Source: Isoetes taiwanensis
Lineage: Eukaryota; Streptophyta; Lycopodiopsida; Isoetales; Isoetaceae
NCBI GenBank assembly: GCA_021234155.1
Contig: JAJEKV010000031.1
Coordinates: 10,809,857 to 10,873,856, forward strand
Direction of reading: 5' to 3'
DNA: 64,000 nt
A model generated the notes under the pieces. That model did no database searches and was not told the DNA's origin. It worked only from the letters and a program-made list of their open reading frames with translations. The position numbers and the translations under genes were made by a program. Numbering within the stretch: position 1 is the stretch's first letter; each line of letters opens with the position of its first letter. Below, one piece after another: positions 58,018 through 64,000 of the stretch.

Positions 58018-58255
58018 CCTGGTTGGTCTAGTGGTAAGGGTGGGGGTTTGGGGGCAATGTCGGGGTTCCGGTTTTGGTAAACCAAAAAAATTTTTGTCCA
58101 CCAAACTTGGGAGCTTTTGAGAGGCCAAGGCCCAGGAGAGGCCCGGTTCCAAGATCGCGCCCGTGGCGCCTCCTTCTTTCGTCGGATGGGGATTTACTAA
58201 CTCACTCACAAACTCACTAACTCACGGACACTATTTCTTTATTATATTAGACTAG
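58018..58255 (+). mobile_element. tRNA-derived SINE-like unit, copy 2
   Basis: Starts CTGGTTGGTCTAGTGGTAAG; the B box is mutated (GGGGTTCCGGTTT). The body GGGAGCTTTTGAGAGGCCAA and the tail with ACTCAC repeats and CTATTTCTTTATTATATTAG match the 60209 copy. Confidence 0.75.
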
Positions 58256-58349
58256 AAAACCAAAAATTTTGGCCAGTTTCCTTTTATTTTAACTCCTTTC
58301 CTCGGCTGGTTGGCCTAGTGGGCCTCTCGGGGATTTGGGCCCCTTGCAT

Positions 58350-59040
58350 TCCTATCTCCCTCTCTCTTTCTTCTCTTTCTTCTCTCTCCTATCGCTTCCC
58401 TCTCTCCTCTCTTCTTCTCTCCTCTCTTCTTCTCTCCTCTCTCTTTGTCTCTTTCTCCCTTCTCTTTATCCTCTCTCTCTTCTTTTCCCTCTCTCTCTCC
58501 TCTTTCATTTCTCTCTTCTCTCTCCTCTCTCTTCTCTCCCCTGTCCCCTCTCTCTTTTCAGCTCTCTCCTCTCCTCTTCTCTCTCTCCTCTCTCCTCTTT
58601 CCTCTCTCTCTCCCATATCTCTCTCTCGCTCTGTCTCCCTACTCTACTCTCTCTCTCCTCTCTTCCCTCTCTCATGTCTCTCTTCTCTCTCCTCTCTTTC
58701 AGCTCTCCTCTCTCTCTTCTTCTCTCCTCTCTCTTCTTTGCCCCCCCCCTCTCTCCTTCTTCTCTCCCTTCTCTCTTCTCTCTCTTCTCCTTTTCTCTCC
58801 TCTCTCTTCCCTCATCTCTCTCTCTCTCTCCTCTCTCTCTCCTCTCTCCTCTCTCTCCTCTCTCCTCTCTATCTTCTCTCTCTCTTTCTATCTCTCTCTG
58901 TCTTCCCCTCTCTGTCTTCTCTCTCCTCTCTCCTCTCTGTTCTCTCTCTCCCCTTTCTCTCCTCTTCTTCTCTCCTCTTTTTTCCTTCTCTCTCTCCTAT
59001 CTCTCTCCTCTCTCTCTATTTCTCCCCTCTCTCATGCCTC
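58350..59040 (+). repeat. (CT)n-rich polypyrimidine tract 2
   Basis: About 690 bases of CT-rich repeat, less pure than tract 1. All long frames inside are artefacts. Confidence 0.95.
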
Positions 59041-60208
59041 TACACACATGCCCTACTACCAATTCTAAAGTATCACTTATGAGAAGAATACTACCAATTT
59101 CAAAGTATCACCTATGAGGATCTTACTCACATCTACTGCATTCCATGGTATTTCACAGTTTTATTCACACATACTCACACATGCCCATGAGGCCACATCT
59201 ACTACCTCTATTACCAATTCTAAAGTATGTCAATTCTGAAGTATCACCCATGTGAAGCTTACACACACCCATCATATCCATCACACTTACTACCAATTCC
59301 AAAGCATTATCTCCAAAATATTCTATTTTGAGTATTTGCAAGGTTTCAAGAAACTTTCTACTTTTAGACTGAGGTGCTTCTAGAGCATAGGTGGTTGCCC
59401 TATAGCATCTAGAACACTCTAGAACATTCTATTTTGAGTTTTTGCAAAGTTTTAGAAACCTTTTCTGTTTTTAGACTGCCGTACTTTCTATTTTTAGACT
59501 GACATGCTTACCCTAGAGCATCTGAAACATTCTAGGACATTCTATTTGAGTTTTTACAAAGTTTAAGCAAACTTTCTATTTTTAGACTAAAAGTTTCTAT
59601 TTTTAGACTGAGGTACTTACCTTTGAGGATCTGCAATATTCCGGAACATTCTATTTTGAGCATTTACAAAATTTCCAAAAACTTTCTATTTTTTGGATTG
59701 AGCATGTTTCGAACATTCTATTTTGAGCATTTGCAAAGTCTTAACAAACTTTCTATTTTTAGACTGAAACTTTCTATTTTTAGGCTGAGGTGCTTACCCA
59801 TGAGCACCTGGAACATTCCACAATATTCTATTTTGAGTACTTGCAAAGTTTCAAAAAACTTTCTATTTTTAGACTGAAGTGCTTACCCATGAGCACCTGG
59901 AACATTCCAGAACATTCTATTTTGAGCATTTGCAAAGTTTCAAAAAAACTTCTATTTTTGGACTGAAACTTTCTATTTTTAGACTGAGGTGCTTACCCAT
60001 AAGCACCTGGAACATTCTATTTTGAGCATCTGCAAAGTTTCAAAAAAACTTCTATTTTTAGACTGAAACTTTCTATTTTTAGGCTGAGGTGCTCACTCAT
60101 GACATTCCAAAAGATTCTAGAACATTCTAGAACATCCTAGAATATCCTTGAATTAATTAGGCCCTAGCCTTAACTATGCATGGAGTTCCTATTCTTTCAA
60201 GAAAAGAC
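59041..60208 (+). repeat. Composite satellite module C
   Basis: Same content and order as modules A and B, ending in the closing HSE-like run (60100-60150) and then ATTAGGCCCTAGCCTTAACT. Confidence 0.9.
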
Positions 60209-60436
60209 TGGTTGGTCTAGTGGTAAGGGTGGGGGGTTTGGGGGGCAATGTCCAGGGTTCGAGTCCGTGGTAAACCAAAAAAATTTTGTCCATCAAACTT
60301 GGGAGCTTTTGAGAGGCCAAGGCCCACGGACGGCCGAGATCGAGCCACGTGGCGCATCCTTCACCGTCGGATGGGCCGGATTTACTCACTAACTCACTCA
60401 CTCACTAACGGACGCTATTTCTTTATTATATTAGAT
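60209..60436 (+). mobile_element. tRNA-derived SINE-like unit, copy 3 (best preserved)
   Basis: A box TGGTCTAGTGG (60213-60223) and a perfect B box GGTTCGAGTCC (60256-60266), 32 bases apart as in tRNA genes. A G-rich region replaces the anticodon arm, so it is not a tRNA. A ~160-bp body follows with ACTCAC repeats and ATTTCTTTATTATATTAGA at the end. Pol III transcription is predicted. Confidence 0.82.
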
Positions 60437-60439
60437 GTT

Positions 60440-60866
60440 ATTGTGTAAGTGTTGGACCCCGCCCTAATTTTAACGGCCCAGATTCGACCAAACCAATGGC
60501 GATGATGATGGCACGTCACAAAGTTTTGAGTTTTTTTTAGGGTTCGCGAGGGCGCCTGTGGCGCCTGCTGCATTCCTCCGGTGGTATCCACATCGGAACG
60601 ACACTGCTAGGTTCGGCAGCTTCTTCAGTAGTCAAGAATGGTTAGCAGAATCGAGGCACTCGACAACGCTTGGTGATGTTGGCGAGGGAAAATAAAGGAG
60701 CAACGATGTTGTGGAATCCCTCCTATCATGTCTTATGTCTTGATCTTAGGGTTTAGTTTTAGCTGTATTGTGTAAGGACGAGGCTTTTTCCAGAGATTGG
60801 AACCGGTGAAAGATGAATTTGGAGCTTTGGATCAAGAGCCGGTCCTGGAACAGCTAAAATCAATCG
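60440..60866 (+). other. Possible gene leader region
   Basis: Contains TTTTTAGGGTTCGCGAGG, resembling plant leader sequence, and an open frame just before the small exon at 60876. No TATA box was assigned. Confidence 0.3.
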
Positions 60867-60950
60867 TTTCTACAGGCACTATGGAGGTGAAGGCGGAAAC
60901 TTCAAGGTAAGCATCTAAGGCTAAATTTGCAAGGAAGAGTTCAACTATAG
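60867..60950 (+). repeat. Small exon-like block, copy 1
   Basis: TTTCTACAG then GCACTATGGAGGTGAAGGCG and an AAG/GTAAGC donor. The pattern acceptor-ATGGAGGTGAAGGCG-donor suggests a short first coding exon (MEVKAETS). Nearly repeated at 62049-62131. Confidence 0.5.
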
Positions 60951-61172
60951 CAGTTTTTCATTACTAGATCTACAATTAGGGTAGAAGAATACTTGCTTGT
61001 GCTGATGAGAAGTTCTTGACTTCCTCCTGGACAGACCAATTTGAGAGTGCTAAGAGTGCCCTTGCTTATCATTCTGATTGTTCTGCCATAAATTTTGGTC
61101 TAACTACCTAAGCAGCCTTGCAGGGTATCCTGTCAAGCCATAGCTCCTCTAGAAATGCACTACTAAGCTCAT

Positions 61173-61740
61173 TTGGTAATTTTGCGAGAAATCGCGAACT
61201 TCATCTTCATTCACCATTACGCTTTGCTCAAAGCCGTTGAGCAAGAGAGAATGGGTCTCGAAGTTCCCTTTTATCCTTTTACCATTCATATTGAAACAAA
61301 TAATGGGGTATATAGTCGTTCATTTGTCGATCTGAGATCTTTGGCAAGGATCTTCCGCCATGTTACTTCCATTACCGTGAAGCGTCATACATTAACGCGA
61401 GATCGTCATACATTAACGCTGAGATAGAGAATATGGAGACATTTTTCTTCCTTTAAGAATATGGAAACATTATTCCAGTTTTAGGGGAACTTATCCCATC
61501 AAAAGGCTTGCTTACCTTGCCTTTCCAATGCTTGCCAGGTTTTGATGCCTCCAGAGAGCAATGTGTGTAATATCTTTTGGTTTACCATTGAATATAAATG
61601 CGTTGATCTACCCGATGGCGATAAAGTGGTATTCATGCATATTTACAACGGGATATGCATTGCCCGTATTGCAAATAATATTCAATATATAACTGTTTAT
61701 CGGCGTAAGAGGAATCTTGCGCCGTAAGTTAGTGTTCCAA
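61173..61740 (+). other. Possible exons of an unrecognised protein
   Basis: Plus frames 61173-61427 (FTIHIETNNGVYSRSFVDLR) and 61542-61727 (GDKVVFMHIYNGICIARIAN) read like protein but match no family I recognise. A short direct repeat CGTCATACATTAACGC lies at 61382 and 61403. Confidence 0.3.
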
Positions 61741-62048
61741 TGTTCGCATTGATTGCATGACCGGTTTTAGCATTTTGTTTACAATGAAATACAACCTGCA
61801 CTGAGAGCATAGATTGGTCCTCCTTTTCCTGTTTTTTTTTTCCAACGCATTTTCCCAATTCTTTCTCCTTAGACCAGTCCTGCAAAAGCCATTTTTGCAG
61901 TGGGCCATAAACGAGCAACAAGAAGCCGATTCTTAACAGCCTGTTTCATGGTTCGATGGGCACATTTGGACCTCAACAACACCGTCGTGTGCAACAAAGA
62001 AAACAAAGCCCGGCTTGAGTTGCTTCTTCATGGATTTGCCCTTCTTCC

Positions 62049-62131
62049 TTTCTACAGGCACTATGGAGGTGAAGGCGGAAGCTTCAAGGTAAGCACGAAG
62101 ACGAAATTTGCAAGGAAGAATTGGGCTTCGC
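62049..62131 (+). repeat. Small exon-like block, copy 2
   Basis: Same block as 60867-60950 with acceptor TTTCTACAG, ATGGAGGTGAAGGCGGAAG and donor AAG/GTAAGC; the following ~35 bases also match. Confidence 0.5.
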
Positions 62132-64000
62132 AATTGGAGAGATAAAAGACTGCACAGATGTTATTCACAGAGATGAAATGGCCAAGCAGAAATGTTCTTT
62201 GGCTTCATTAATCATCTAGGAGCTAGCGTGGTTTTGCATAATGCTCTTTAATCCAAGTGGAATTTCGTGGCAGCAAATACTCTCCCAGCTTCTTAATACT
62301 TTTTTTAGCATTGGAAGCAGATGTAGATGAAAAAAATGGTACAACACTGTTTTTTTTTCTTTCCTGTTTACAATCGATTCCTTCTGCGCATTTGTTCTTT
62401 CATCCTATGCTAAAGCCGTAAGTTGAAGTCTGTATTTTGAATTGTGTTGGTCAGAAAAAATTTTTCTTAATCCTGTTTTTGGCCTTTGATGCTGATTTGG
62501 TTAGTTATTTTGATTTTTGGTCATGGGTTCAGGCTGGGAATCCAAGCTTTTGGATCGAGGGCTGTGGAAATGAAGCTGGGACATATGCAAGAGGAAAATA
62601 CGTGGCTATCAGAAACAAATGGGCAAGAAACGAGAGCTTTCCATGGCTCATTCTTTGGATTAGATCTTCTTGCGTTTGTTTGATACATTTAGGGTTCTTT
62701 GTCTACTGTCGGATTAATCAGACTGAAACCCCAGCCTGTGGACTTTATCATTGTGGACGATTATCTGATGGAGTATACTGCAAAATTTTGGCCTGATTAT
62801 ATGCTGGTTACTGCAAAAATGAGTCGAGGCAGTAGCTTGGAGCTGAAGTTTCAGCCTGATTGATTCAGCTTTCAGCAATATTATAACAATATTCTTTTTG
62901 TCCAGGATATACGGGCGAAATCACGCAGGTATTTGTTTCATTGTGGCTTGATTTTCTAGAACAAAAAGGCCATGTTTATATCATCAATAGATGTTGTTTA
63001 TATCACATAGCAAGTGCAACTATAGATGTTTTGTGATTGGATTTGTCCAAACCGATTGCATATCTCCTTTTCGAGAATAATATCGTCATGCATTTGGTTG
63101 TTTGAGTGATAGTTAATTCAAATATTGCAAGGATCTCACACTGGAACTGAGCTATTTCGATGTTGAGCTGACAAAACGACATGAAATCATTAGCAAGTCA
63201 GATGGCATATACAAAGGGGAGATCCACTCCAAGCTATCCAAGGCATTCAATTAAAGGTTATTGACACAAATGCAGTGTTGGCGAAATGAAAGTGTTGCAG
63301 CAGCAAAGCATCAACGCAAAGTAAGGTTCTCTGTTTCATACGCTATGTTTTTTATTTGAGAAAAAAACACTTTAAGTTCTGCTATATGAGCATTCAGGTC
63401 ATGAAGGTTGCAGATGTATCTTACACCGGAATGCCTGATTAACGAAAAAATGTAAGGTATGCATGCTATTATACTTTGCTTCCTTCATTTTTGAACTCAA
63501 CTTGAAACCAGTTGTATGCAGCCACTAAAGAAGTCTATGTAGTTTTTGATACCATGGACCGCATGAGCGTTCTACCTGTTTATACCATTACAAATGTTGG
63601 GCACTATGAATCAATCCCTAGCATACCTTCACCAACGATATGTTTTAGGGATAAAAGAGTTAAAATAAAATAAAAAGTGGACATCCACAGAGTACACATT
63701 TGAGCTGGGAGCACTTGAAAATGTCCCGCAAATCTGTATATAAAAGACAACATAGTAGAAGTGCCAATACTAGGGCTTCTAAGACTAATGGGTATGAGCC
63801 AAACCTTTAAGAAAAATTTGCAAAAGAGAGAAGTAGCCATCAATGGGACATACACCAGATAGTTGGAGGCAAGAGGAATATTGCAGGCCCTAGAGATTTG
63901 CAGTCACAAAATAGATAAAAATTTTATGATGCAAATTTAAGAGAGTCAAGTGGTTATTGAGAAGGATTCTGAGAATTTTAATACTGCCAGAACCCCCATA
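62132..64000. other. Region without confidently recognised gene
   Basis: 63137-63254 contains a protein-like stretch (LTLELSYFDVELTKRHEIIS) ending in a stop, possibly a last exon. Nothing else was recognised. Confidence 0.35.

Noticed and set aside
58318-59117. Long Ser/Leu-rich open frames in the second CT tract
   Set aside because: Same low-complexity artefact.
60209-60290. Genuine tRNA gene
   Set aside because: A and B boxes are present, but the anticodon arm is replaced by a G-rich stretch and no acceptor stem closes.

Overview
The window looks like nuclear DNA of a land plant with a large, repeat-rich genome. The evidence is AT-rich intergenic sequence, plant-type LINEs (DUF4283-like ORF1, zf-RVT tail), a PPR gene remnant, kiwellin genes, a proline-rich cell-wall-type gene, an LTR element with an initiator-Met tRNA primer site, and hAT and Mutator-like miniature elements. 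The LINE mixture and a Penelope-like reverse transcriptase would suit a fern, lycophyte or bryophyte better than a typical flowering plant, but I cannot fix the species. Almost nothing here is an intact ordinary gene; the window is mainly a stack of mobile elements.

Layout. 1-6.5 kb: a multi-ORF element flanked by direct repeats of at least about 350 bp. It carries an unrecognised 520-residue protein, a Penelope/telomerase-type reverse transcriptase split by one frame change, and a small basic ORF. 6.6-14.35 kb: a PPR pseudogene broken by a LINE fragment (A), itself broken by a 6.2-kb LINE (B, 17-bp target duplication), itself broken by a roughly 1.1-kb GC-richer insert. 14.35-17.9 kb: no recognised gene, one 33-bp tandem array. 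17.97-26.06 kb: a direct duplication of a kiwellin locus. Each copy has since taken different insertions, and the other copy gives the empty site: a 1.33-kb retroposed sequence in copy 1; a short retroposon, a 735-bp hAT-type element, a 437-bp Mutator-type element and a ~0.8-kb insert in copy 2. Both kiwellin frames are broken.

26-39.7 kb: mostly non-coding, with a fold-back element (29.8-30.3), a possible first exon of a minus-strand gene (31.3-32.1) and several short repeats. 39.7-40.4 kb: a secreted proline-rich/extensin-like gene with frame changes. 40.85-44.9 kb: a decayed LINE (C) of a different clade, carrying a 257-bp miniature element with a 4-bp target duplication. 47.97-51.3 kb: the 5' part of an LTR retrotransposon (LTR, TATA box, primer site) whose leader holds five copies of a complex hairpin and one small, highly charged ORF; no 3' LTR was found. 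A 556-bp near-identical direct repeat lies at 47.3 and 53.5 kb.

54.1-60.4 kb: a composite satellite-like block. It alternates (CT)n tracts, arrays rich in phased GAA-nn-TTC (heat-shock-element-like) pentamers, and a recurring segment with tRNA-like pol III A and B boxes. 60.4-64 kb: a possible plus-strand gene start with a duplicated small exon, otherwise unassigned.

The points most worth follow-up are the Penelope-like multi-ORF element, the phased heat-shock-like arrays linked to pol III-type promoters, and the five-hairpin LTR leader.
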